7,298 nt of DNA from JBHIBR01 sp046759145 [NCBI: Nitrospinota bacterium] (GTDB lineage Bacteria; UBA8248). The notes beneath the pieces were generated by a model. The model saw only the letters and a program-made list of their open reading frames with translations. It ran no database searches and was not told where the DNA came from. Below, piece after piece: positions 1 through 6,107 of this stretch. Where the stretch lies: assembly GCA_046759145.1 (NCBI GenBank), contig JBHIBR010000087.1, positions 1 to 7,298 on the forward strand. Direction: 5' to 3'. Position 1 is the first letter of the stretch. Each line of letters begins with the position of its first letter. Both the position numbers and the translations under genes were made by a program.

Positions 1-608
1 CGCGCTGGCGGGAGGCGGCCCCACCTTCCTTCGAGTTCGCGCTCAAGGCCTGGCAGCTCATCACCCACCCGCCTTCGAGTCCCACCTACCGCCGCCTCCG
101 GAAGCCCGTGCCGGAGGAGAAGCGCGAGCGCTACGGCTTCTTCCGGCCGACCCCGGAGGTGGAGGAAGCGTGGGAAGAGGTGGCGGCGGTGGCCCATGCC
201 CTCTGGGGGGAGGTTATCCTCTTCCAGACCCCCGCGAGCTTCCGCCCCACGGCCGAGCACAGGCGGAACCTGCGGCGCTTCTTCCGGGAGGTGAGGCGAG
301 AGAGCTTCCGTTTCGCCTGGGAGCCGCGGGGGGAGTGGACCGAGGAAGAGGTCCTCTCGCTTTGCTCCGAGTGCGACCTACTGCCCGGGGGGGACCCCTT
401 CGCGGGCGGGCTCTATCCCGGGGGGTGGGCCTACTTCCGCCTCCACGGGGGGAGGGGCTACCGCGGTCGATACGGAGAAAGCCACTTCGCCCAGCTCCTC
501 GCCTGGGCCCGGGAGCGGGAGCGCACTTATGTCTTCTTCAACAACCTGGCCATGGCGGAGGACTGCTCCCGCTTCCTCGCCTGGCTCCAGGAGCGGGGGG
601 AAGGGTGA
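1..608 (+). CDS. DUF72 (YecE-like) family protein, 3' part
   Basis: The frame is open from the window edge (first whole codon at 3) and stops with TGA at 606-608, giving 201 visible residues. The true start lies upstream; the GTG at 108 is internal, because family-like sequence (FEFALKAWQLITH) precedes it. Conserved DUF72 patches follow in order: the F-x-P-T-x-E-V-x-x-A-W-E stretch, LFQTPASFRPT, FAWEPRGEW, a DPF segment, AYFRLHGG, and a C-terminal YVFFNN followed by an M-x-x-D helix. DUF72 proteins adopt a TIM-barrel-like fold and have no settled biochemical role. The C-terminus looks complete. Family assignment is firm, function unknown. It converges on the minus-strand genes to its right. 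Confidence 0.88.
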   Translation, partial: RWREAAPPSFEFALKAWQLITHPPSSPTYRRLRKPVPEEKRERYGFFRPTPEVEEAWEEVAAVAHALWGEVILFQTPASFRPTAEHRRNLRRFFREVRRESFRFAWEPRGEWTEEEVLSLCSECDLLPGGDPFAGGLYPGGWAYFRLHGGRGYRGRYGESHFAQLLAWARERERTYVFFNNLAMAEDCSRFLAWLQERGEG

Positions 609-609
609 A

Positions 610-720
610 GGGAGGCGCGGTCCCGATGGCCCGGCGCAGGGCGTAGAGCCGCGCCGCGGCCATGTACGCCCAGGCTCAGTGGTATTCGTGAAAAACTTCG
701 ATGACGATGGGCTCCGCCAT
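610..720 (-). pseudogene. 5' fragment of a DsbA/HCCA-isomerase-like thioredoxin-fold gene with in-frame TGA
   Basis: ATG at 720-718 has a good SD (GAGGG at 732-728, 7-nt spacer). It reads MAEPIVIEVFHEYH, then TGA at 678-676, then in the same frame AWAYMAAARLYALRRAIG. The joined peptide resembles the first strand, active-site loop and first helix of FrnE/DsbA and 2-hydroxychromene-2-carboxylate isomerase relatives, which typically read 'hydrophobic-F-(D/E)-Y-x-C/S-P-W-x-Y'. TGA falls on the first active-site Cys/Ser position, and the second Cys position is Ala. Family proteins run to about 200 residues, but resemblance fades near 620, about when the frame enters the antisense of the DUF72 gene, and the frame ends with TGA at 540-538. 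The simplest reading is a truncated remnant with a nonsense mutation. UGA read as selenocysteine is a weaker alternative, because the rest of the domain is missing. The family link is my recognition from a short stretch. Confidence 0.5.
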
Positions 721-746
721 GGTGGTTCCCTCAGGGTGCGTCTGTG

Positions 747-775
747 GGAGCGAAGGCATCCCTCTCACTCGCTCC
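747..775. repeat. inverted repeat (7-bp stem)
   Basis: GGAGCGA at 747-753 and TCGCTCC at 769-775 form a perfect 7-bp stem with a 15-nt loop. It lies between the stop of the small membrane protein and the DsbA-like fragment. Neither strand has a T-run after it, so it is not a classical intrinsic terminator; it could be a processing or stabilising hairpin, or chance in GC-rich DNA. Confidence 0.35.
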
Positions 776-785
776 TGGTCCTCCC

Positions 786-1049
786 CTATTCCTCGGGCAA
801 GGGCCTCGGTCGGGGGGCGATAGCGTCCTCCAATTTCATAAGCCTCTCGGCGAGCACCAGCAGCACCCTTTCCTGGAGGTGGTCTCGCCTCCACGGAACC
901 CACAAGCCCAGACCGGCCGATGGAATACCTAGCAGTCGATAAACTCGCTTGAGCCTTCTTGCCGATAGGTGGGTGGCAAGATAAAAAATTGCCACGACTA
1001 GGACGAGTGGGAGGATTGACACGAGAAGGCTGGGCTCCGCTGGCTGCAT
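786..1049 (-). CDS. small membrane protein of unknown function (87 aa)
   Basis: ATG at 1049-1047 follows a near-ideal SD (AGGAGG at 1064-1059, 9-nt spacer), which decides the start. The protein has one likely transmembrane helix at about residues 7-27 (SLLVSILPLVLVVAIFYLAT), then a basic stretch (ARRLKRVYRLLG) suggesting a cytoplasmic C-terminal part, an amphipathic Leu-rich helix at about 57-75 (LQERVLLVLAERLMKLEDAI) that could pair with a partner, and a Pro-rich tail. I do not recognise a family. It lies 121 bp after the OYE gene on the same strand and may be co-transcribed. The middle of the gene uses many A/T-ending codons (ATT, TTT, TAT, CTA, CGA, GTT, GGT), unlike the G/C-ending neighbours. 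This points to different ancestry or relaxed codon selection. Confidence 0.7.
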   Translation of the reverse strand: MQPAEPSLLVSILPLVLVVAIFYLATHLSARRLKRVYRLLGIPSAGLGLWVPWRRDHLQERVLLVLAERLMKLEDAIAPRPRPLPEE

Positions 1050-1170
1050 CGCCGGTTCCCTCCTGAGCGCTTCCGATACGCTTCATAGCTTCTTCTGCGA
1101 GGGCCAGGAAGTCCTCCCGGAGCCGCAGGGCCGGAGCCCGTTGCCCGGGCCCCGCTAGCCGGCCTGAGCC

Positions 1171-2319
1171 TCATCGCGCCGGGCTCTTCCTCTGCACGTA
1201 GCCGCCTACTCCGTCCCCGGCGGCCGCCAGCACCTCGGCGAGAGAGGCGGGCGGGCCCTGGCCCGCGTACACCTCGTCGGGACAACGGCTGTCCCGCATG
1301 TAGGTGCACCCCCCCTGGCAGTGGACGCACTCGATGATCTCCCCCCAGCGTCCCTCCACCGCTTTGCGGGCGAACTCAGGGTCCGCCAACATCCCCCGGG
1401 CGACGGAGACGGCGTCCAGGCCCGCCTCCAGGTATGCCTCCGCCTTCTCGGGGCTCGTCACCCAGCCGTTCGCCATGACGGGCAGGCCCGTCGCCTCCCG
1501 GATGGCCAGCGCGGCCGGCAGGTAGCGCTCGGGGGGCATGGGGGTCTGGACCTGGCAGTTGCGGGAGAGGTGGATGAGGCTCAGGCCCTCATCCCGCAGG
1601 GCGAGGAGGAGAGCGATGGAGTCCTCCACCCCGTAGCCCCCCTCGAAGGTCTCCATCGCGACGTGGCGGTAGAGGACGGGGTAGTCGGGTCCCACCCCGT
1701 CCCGGATGGCCCGCACCACCTCCCGGGGGAAGCAGATGCGCTTCCCCAGGCTGCCGCCGTAGCGGTCCCGGCGGCGGTTCGTGGTCGGGCTGAGGAACTG
1801 CTGGAGGAGGTAGCGGGTGCCTCCGTGCACCTCGACAGCGTCGAAGCCCGCCTCCTTCGCCCGCCGCGCCGCCCCCCCGAACTCGCGCGCGATGGCCCCC
1901 ACCTCCTCGGTCGCAAGCTCTCGGGGCACCTCCTCGCTCCCCGGGTGGGGGATGGGGGAGGGGGCCACGATGGGCTCCCCGGTGAGGCCGCTCGAGGTGG
2001 TGCGCCCGCCGTGGTAGAGCTGGCAGGCGAAGGCCGCCCCCTCGGCGTGGACGGCCTCCACCAGGGGGCGGAGTTTTGGGATGTGGTCGTCGCGGTGTGC
2101 TCCGAGCTGGCGCGGAAAACCCTGGCCCTGCCCCGAGATGTGGGCCGCCTCGGTCATCACCAGGCCCGTCCCGCCCCGCGCGCGGGCCCGGTAGTGGGCG
2201 AAGGACCACTCCGAGGGGCTCCCGTCCTCGTTGGCCCGGGAGTTGGTCATGGGGCTCATTGCGAGCCGGTTCCGGAGGCGGAGCCCCGAGACGGTGAAAG
2301 GTTCAGCGAAACGGCGCAT
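1171..2319 (-). CDS. NADH:flavin oxidoreductase / old yellow enzyme family protein
   Basis: A 382-aa FMN-dependent (beta/alpha)8-barrel oxidoreductase, probably reducing an activated C=C bond or an enone-like substrate in the cytoplasm. ATG at 2319 has an SD of GGGAGG type just upstream. Motifs: RNRLAMSPMT (16-25), GGTGLVMTEA (49-58), CQLYHGGR (99-106, FMN-contacting Gln100), EVHGGTRYLLQQFLSPTTNRR (164-183), DRYGGSL (185-191), Arg218, and VARGMLADPEFARK (306-319, phosphate binding). The usual His/His or His/Asn substrate-anchoring pair reads His165/Thr168, with Tyr170 kept. Near the C-terminus Cys331, 334, 338 and 346 (C-x2-C-x3-C-x7-C) resemble the 4Fe-4S ligands of dienoyl-CoA-reductase-type members, yet the FAD/NAD domain of those roughly 650-aa enzymes is absent. 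Family is firm; substrate is unknown. Confidence 0.93.
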   Translation of the reverse strand: MRRFAEPFTVSGLRLRNRLAMSPMTNSRANEDGSPSEWSFAHYRARARGGTGLVMTEAAHISGQGQGFPRQLGAHRDDHIPKLRPLVEAVHAEGAAFACQLYHGGRTTSSGLTGEPIVAPSPIPHPGSEEVPRELATEEVGAIAREFGGAARRAKEAGFDAVEVHGGTRYLLQQFLSPTTNRRRDRYGGSLGKRICFPREVVRAIRDGVGPDYPVLYRHVAMETFEGGYGVEDSIALLLALRDEGLSLIHLSRNCQVQTPMPPERYLPAALAIREATGLPVMANGWVTSPEKAEAYLEAGLDAVSVARGMLADPEFARKAVEGRWGEIIECVHCQGGCTYMRDSRCPDEVYAGQGPPASLAEVLAAAGDGVGGYVQRKSPAR

Positions 2320-2340
2320 AGGCTCCCTCCCGGCCGGGGG

Positions 2341-2523
2341 CCACGCGGCCCTGGGCGGAGAACCAGTTCCCTTGAGCCCCTCTCGGCTGCCGGGGCTCTA
2401 ACAGAGCAGGTATTCCGCTCCGGCCCGGTGGCCACGCGGCCCCGGGCGAAAAGCCAGTTCTTTTGAGCCCCTCTCGGCTGCCGGGGCTCCAACGGAGCGG
2501 GCGTTTTCGCTCCGGCTCGGTAG
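2341..2523. repeat. imperfect tandem repeat, two 91/92-bp units with hairpins
   Basis: Unit 1 is 2341-2431 and unit 2 is 2432-2523; they differ at about 15 positions, including a 1-bp indel. A 27-bp core is identical in both (2372-2398 and 2463-2489) and contains a perfect stem, GAGCCCC / GGGGCTC, with an 11-nt loop (2374-2380 with 2392-2398; 2465-2471 with 2483-2489). Unit 2 carries a second stem, CGGAGCG / CGCTCCG (2493-2499 with 2508-2514), broken by A-C mismatches in unit 1. The repeat fills the spacer between the flavin reductase and OYE genes. The period is not a multiple of three, so it is not coding. It resembles REP/BIME-type intergenic repeats in style; no named family is recognised. 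Confidence 0.8.
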
Positions 2524-2538
2524 CCGGGGCGGTGCTCC

Positions 2539-3144
2539 TCAGCGATCCAGGCGCTTTCGGACGAAGATCTCGTGGGTTCGGCTGTAAAGGTCCCCCCCCA
2601 GACGGCCCACGGGCTTGAGCTTGTAGGGGTCGATGACGCCCCCGGCCAGGACCTCGTCGGCCACGTGGAAGAGCACCACCTCGCCGATGACGATGGAGTA
2701 TCTCGCCCCCGGGTGGCGCCTCCACACCTCCACCAGCTTGCACTCCATGGACACTGGCGTCTCCCGGACGCGGGGGGGCTTGACCTTGACGCTGGGGACG
2801 GGGGTGAGCCCTACCTTCTCGAACTCGCTCACCCCATAGTCAAACACCTGCGCCGCCAGGGTGATGGCGTCCTCCAGGCCGTCCACCACCACGTTCACCA
2901 CAAACTCCCCCGTCTCCTCCACGTTGCGGAGTGTGTCCTTGGGGCTGCCGTCGCGCTTTCGGCCGGGGCCGAACATGATCATGGGGGGGTCGCTGCTGAA
3001 GGCGTTGAAATAGCTGAAGGGAGCGAGGTTCAGGGAGCCGTCCTTCCCCCTGGTGGACACGAAGGCAATGGGCCGGGGCACCACCGCGCTCGTGAGCAGG
3101 TAGTAGACCTCCCGGCGCTCCATCCTCTCAGGTTCGAATTGCAT
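2539..3144 (-). CDS. flavin reductase-like, FMN-binding split-barrel protein
   Basis: 201 aa from ATG at 3144-3142, chosen because GGAGG sits 7 nt upstream; an in-frame TTG at 3195 has no such support. Flavin-reductase-like domain motifs: RPIAFVST (24-31), a turn with DG, NLAPFSYFNAFSSDPP (39-54), KDTLRN (69-74), GEFVVNVV (79-86), then a C-terminal VIGEVVLFHV strand (152-161) and a YSRT segment (187-190). Members bind FMN and either supply reduced flavin to a partner oxygenase or act as flavoproteins themselves. No two-component monooxygenase is visible here; the downstream flavoenzyme is the OYE-family protein 219 bp away on the same strand, so a shared pathway is likely but a direct partnership is unproven. 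The gene is intact and codon use matches neighbours. Confidence 0.92.
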   Translation of the reverse strand: MQFEPERMERREVYYLLTSAVVPRPIAFVSTRGKDGSLNLAPFSYFNAFSSDPPMIMFGPGRKRDGSPKDTLRNVEETGEFVVNVVVDGLEDAITLAAQVFDYGVSEFEKVGLTPVPSVKVKPPRVRETPVSMECKLVEVWRRHPGARYSIVIGEVVLFHVADEVLAGGVIDPYKLKPVGRLGGDLYSRTHEIFVRKRLDR

Positions 3145-3376
3145 GCCTCTGCCTCCATGACCAGCCGCGTGGGAACCCCCTCGCTCGCCCTGCAAAGTGG
3201 CGCTAAGCTAGCAACTCCGCCCGGGGGCGTCAACGGGCTGGCGGCACGGACTCTCTCGGGGTCCGTGCAGCTTTTTTTCCCGCCTTGCCGTCCCGTTCCC
3301 CGATCCGGTAGGCTCCGCCCGAGGGAGGCATAAGGTCCCCCCGCAGGTCTCAGGCGTCCCTCCCTCTGGGGAGGCC
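3145..3376. promoter_or_regulatory. divergent spacer between flavin reductase and CoA-transferase genes
   Basis: These 232 bp separate two divergent genes, so promoters for both should lie here. I see no convincing -35/-10 pair on either strand. The one clear element is the terminator-like hairpin at 3244-3278, listed separately. The SD of the flavin reductase lies at the left edge and a GGGGAGG immediately before the CoA-transferase ATG at the right edge. Confidence 0.45.
3244..3278 (+). terminator. intrinsic terminator, plus strand
   Basis: Arms 3244-3253 (GCACGGACTC) and 3259-3268 (GGGTCCGTGC) form a 10-bp stem with one G-T pair and a 5-nt loop. AGC and seven T residues (3272-3278) follow. 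This is a textbook rho-independent terminator for rightward transcription, yet there is no plus-strand gene between 608 and this point. It sits 98 bp before the CoA-transferase start, so it may be a leader attenuator, the end of a small RNA, or a leftover of a lost gene. Confidence 0.75.
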
Positions 3377-5149
3377 ATGGAAGAGAGCCTCTGGGAGCTT
3401 GCCGAAAGGCTCGCCTCACCCGCTCCGGGGCCGGACAGGGTTCTTCTCCTGCGGGAGGCGGTGGCTCGCCACGTCCGGCCGGGCGACGCCCTCCACTTCG
3501 GCACGACCCACTACCGGGCCTACGCCTCCATGTGCGAGCTGGCCCGCCAGTTCTGGGGCCAGGGGCCCCGCTTCACCCTCATCCTCCGGGGTTGCTACGA
3601 GGTCCCCATCGCCCTCCTCCACGGCGGCCTCGTCGAGAGGGTCATCACGGGCTACGTGGGGGACATCTACCCGAGCCCCGCCCCCAGCCCCATCGCCGCT
3701 CCCCTCATCCTGGAGGGGCGGGTGAGGGTCGAGAACTGGTCCATGCTCACTTACGTGCTCCGCCTCATGGCCGGGGCCCTGGGGGTGGGTTTCCTCCCCA
3801 CGGGCTCCCTCGCGGGGAGCTCCATGGCGGAGGCGAACGCGGCCGGGGAGACCTTCAAAGAGCTCGAGGACCCCTTCGAGCCCGGTCGCCGCCGGGGCGC
3901 CGTGCGGGCGCTCCAGGCTGATCTGTCCTTCTTCCACGCCGCTGCCGCCGACCGGTCGGGGAACGCGCTTTTTGCCCCACCCTACGGAGAGGGGTTCTGG
4001 GGGGCGCTGGGGGCCCGCCGGGGGGTGGTGCTCACCTGCGAGCGGCTGGTCTCGACGGAGTTCATCCGCCGCCACAGCCACCTGGCCGGGCTCCCCGCAA
4101 GTCGGGTGCTCAGCGTGAGCGAGGTCCCTTGGGGGGCTCACCCTGGGGGCATGATGGTGGCCGGTCTCCCGGAGCTCGAGGCCTACGGGGAGGACTACAC
4201 CTTCCTCCTCGAGTTCCGCGCAGCCGAGAAGGCGCGCGAGAGCTTCGACGCCTGGGTGCGGGAGTGGGTCCTCGAGCCCGCAGACCGCGGAGACTATCTC
4301 GCCCGCCTCGGGCCCGAGCGCCTGGTCTTCCTCCGGGGGAAGAGCCGCGAGGAGGCCTGGCGGGAGCTGCTGCGCCCCCTGCTGGCCCGGGCGGGGGCGA
4401 AGGGCGAGACGCGACCCCTCGAGCGGATGGCCGCCGTGGCGGGGCGCAAGGTGGTAGAGCGGGTGCGGGCGGCGGGCTACCAGACCATCCTGGCGGGCGT
4501 GGGCGTCTCGAACCTGGCCGCCTGGCTGGGGGCGGCCCTGCTGCGGGAACAAGGCGTGCCCGCCGAGCTCATGGCCGAGATCGGCTTCTACGGCTACCTC
4601 CCCCGGCCCGGCGACCCGATTGTGTTCAACCTGGCGAATATCCCCCCCTGCACCCTCCTCACCGACGCCCTGGGCATCCTGGGGGTGCTGGCGACGGGGG
4701 CCGAGAACCGCTGCCTCGCCGTGATGGGGGTGGGCCAGGTGGACAGGCGGGGGAACATCAACAGCACCCTCATCCCCGGCCGCGCCTACCTGGTGGGCTC
4801 GGGCGGGGGGAACGACCTCGCGAGCGGGGCACAGGAGCTCCTGCTGGTGGGCCAGCAGAGCGCGCGGCGTTTCCTGGAGGAGGTGCCCTACATCACGAGC
4901 CCGGGGGGGCGCGTCTCCACACTCGTGAGCGACCTCGGGGTGTTCGAGAAGCGAGGCGGGGAGCTCGTACTGACCGAGTACTTCCCCCTCCCGGGCGAGG
5001 AGCGGGAGGTGAGCGTGCGGCGCATCCGGGAGAAGTGCGGCTGGGACCTTGAGATTACCCCCGACCTTCGGCCCGCGCCCGAGCCCTCCCGCCGCGAGGT
5101 CGAGATCCTCCGCCTCTACGACCCCGAGGGGTTTTTCCTCGGAGCGTGA
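3377..5149 (+). CDS. fused alpha-beta family I CoA-transferase (GctAB/IpdAB-like)
   Basis: A 590-aa single chain joining what are usually two subunits. Residues 1 to about 310 match the alpha subunit: PGDALHFGTTHYRAYA (35-50), GGLVERVITGYVGDIYPSPAP (83-103), VENWSML, RLMAGALGVGFLPTGSL, and an aaDRSGN turn (190-196). Residues about 340-590 match the beta subunit: AGVGVSNLAAWLGA, MAEIGFYG (399-406), GQVDRRGNINST (453-464), GSGGGNDLASGA (474-485). Glu401 aligns with the beta-subunit catalytic Glu region; Glu119 is a second candidate by comparison with IpdA-type hydrolases. The enzyme would exchange CoA between acyl-CoA and a free acid or, if IpdAB-like, hydrolyse a cyclic beta-diketone CoA ester. 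ATG at 3377 has GGAGG only 2 nt upstream, unusually close, but no better in-frame start exists. Substrate is unknown. Confidence 0.9.
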   Translation: MEESLWELAERLASPAPGPDRVLLLREAVARHVRPGDALHFGTTHYRAYASMCELARQFWGQGPRFTLILRGCYEVPIALLHGGLVERVITGYVGDIYPSPAPSPIAAPLILEGRVRVENWSMLTYVLRLMAGALGVGFLPTGSLAGSSMAEANAAGETFKELEDPFEPGRRRGAVRALQADLSFFHAAAADRSGNALFAPPYGEGFWGALGARRGVVLTCERLVSTEFIRRHSHLAGLPASRVLSVSEVPWGAHPGGMMVAGLPELEAYGEDYTFLLEFRAAEKARESFDAWVREWVLEPADRGDYLARLGPERLVFLRGKSREEAWRELLRPLLARAGAKGETRPLERMAAVAGRKVVERVRAAGYQTILAGVGVSNLAAWLGAALLREQGVPAELMAEIGFYGYLPRPGDPIVFNLANIPPCTLLTDALGILGVLATGAENRCLAVMGVGQVDRRGNINSTLIPGRAYLVGSGGGNDLASGAQELLLVGQQSARRFLEEVPYITSPGGRVSTLVSDLGVFEKRGGELVLTEYFPLPGEEREVSVRRIREKCGWDLEITPDLRPAPEPSRREVEILRLYDPEGFFLGA

Positions 5150-5168
5150 GGGCCCTGATGACTCATCC

Positions 5169-5936
5169 TCAGGCCATGAACCGTCCCCCGTTCACGTCCA
5201 GCGTGACGCCCGTGATGTAGCCCGCCCCCTCGCTGGCGAGGAAGAGGATGGCGTTCACGGTGTCCGCCACTTCCGCCATGCGACCCACGGGGACGAGCTT
5301 CGCCAGGCGGGCCCGCTGCTCGGGGGGCCGGAGGGCCACCACCCGGTCGGTCTCGGTGGTGCCGGGAGCGACGGCGTTCACGGTGATGCCGAAGGGGGCG
5401 AGCTCGAAGGCCAGGTTCCGCGTGAACCCCCCCACACCCGCCTTGGCGGCAGCGTAGGCCAGCATGGAGGGGTGGGTGGTGGTGCGGCCCGCGTAGGAGC
5501 CGAGGTTCACAATCCGTCCCCATCGGCGGGCCTTCATCTCGCCCGCCACCTCCCGGGCGCAGAGGAAGGCGCTCCGAAGGTTCAGGGCGATGATGAAATC
5601 CCACTCCTTGACCGTGACCTCCTCCAGCTTGGGTTGGCTGAAGAAACCTCCCGCGTTGTTCACCAACACATCCATCAGGCCCCAGCGCGCGCGGATGGCG
5701 GCGAAGGTGGCCTTCACCTGTCCCTCCTCCGTCACATCACAGGTGAAGGGAGCCGCCTCCCCCTCCAGGCCCTCGATCCTCCCGATGGCCGCAGCGGCTT
5801 CCTCGGCGGTCCCCCCGTCCACATCGATCAGGGCGACCTTCGCCCCGGCGCGCGCAAACGCCTCCGCCGCCCCCCGCCCGATGCCCCGGGCGGCGCCCGT
5901 CACCGCCACCACGCGTCCGTGAAAGTCGTACTCCAT
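5169..5936 (-). CDS. short-chain dehydrogenase/reductase (classical SDR)
   Basis: 255 aa, the normal length for a classical SDR. ATG at 5936-5934 is preceded by a GAGGTG-type SD. The Rossmann motif is TGAARGIG (13-20); Asp38 at the end of the second strand predicts NAD(H) rather than NADP(H). CDV (66-68), NNAG (93-96), the catalytic Asn119, Ser147, Tyr161 and Lys165 (YAAAK), and PGTTETD (191-197) are all present, so the enzyme should be active in oxidising an alcohol or reducing a ketone in the cytoplasm. It converges on the CoA-transferase with only 19 bp between stops, and its promoter region is shared with the divergent exported-protein gene. FabG-like annotation would be possible, but nothing nearby indicates fatty-acid synthesis. 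Confidence 0.94.
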   Translation of the reverse strand: MEYDFHGRVVAVTGAARGIGRGAAEAFARAGAKVALIDVDGGTAEEAAAAIGRIEGLEGEAAPFTCDVTEEGQVKATFAAIRARWGLMDVLVNNAGGFFSQPKLEEVTVKEWDFIIALNLRSAFLCAREVAGEMKARRWGRIVNLGSYAGRTTTHPSMLAYAAAKAGVGGFTRNLAFELAPFGITVNAVAPGTTETDRVVALRPPEQRARLAKLVPVGRMAEVADTVNAILFLASEGAGYITGVTLDVNGGRFMA

Positions 5937-5996
5937 GCGCCACCCACCTCGTTACGGTAGGACTTGCCAGACTTGCCCTGGAAGAGAACTTCAGGC

Positions 5997-6004
5997 ATTA
6001 TAAT
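5997..6004. promoter_or_regulatory. palindromic -10 box, possibly bidirectional
   Basis: ATTATAAT is its own reverse complement and gives a perfect TATAAT on each strand (5999-6004 on plus, 6002-5997 on minus) inside GC-rich DNA between two divergent genes. Rightward, TTGCCC at 5973-5978 is the nearest -35-like hexamer, but the spacing is 20 nt. Leftward, only a weak TTCCTC is present. Predicted leaders are about 100 nt for the exported protein and about 55 nt for the SDR. Confidence 0.45.
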
Positions 6005-6107
6005 TGCTACCCGCCCGGAGAGGAAGACAGATAAGGCTTTAAGGAGCCGCCTGTTCGCGGTGGAATAAAGCTGCTTGGTTGCCCCCTTTTTGGAAGGAGA
6101 TGAGGTG

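Noticed and set aside
676-720. 14-aa peptide MAEPIVIEVFHEYH as a peptide-natural-product precursor
   Set aside because: No leader/core pattern and no modification enzyme nearby; continuation of family-like sequence after the TGA fits a broken DsbA-like gene better.
1321-2466. Long plus-strand open frame opposite the OYE gene
   Set aside because: Antisense shadow in GC-rich DNA: no motifs, no SD, and the opposite strand has an unmistakable family match.
3145-3195. Upstream TTG start extending the flavin reductase by 17 residues
   Set aside because: No SD for the TTG, Gly/His/Arg-rich unconserved extension, and a GGAGG properly spaced before the ATG at 3144.
3416-4552. Long minus-strand open frame opposite the CoA-transferase
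   Set aside because: Pro/Gly/His/Arg-rich antisense translation without domains; the plus strand carries clear CoA-transferase motifs.
5150-5168. GATGACTCATC palindrome between the convergent CoA-transferase and SDR genes as a bidirectional terminator
   Set aside because: 5-bp arms with a single central base cannot form a loop, and there is no T-run on either strand.
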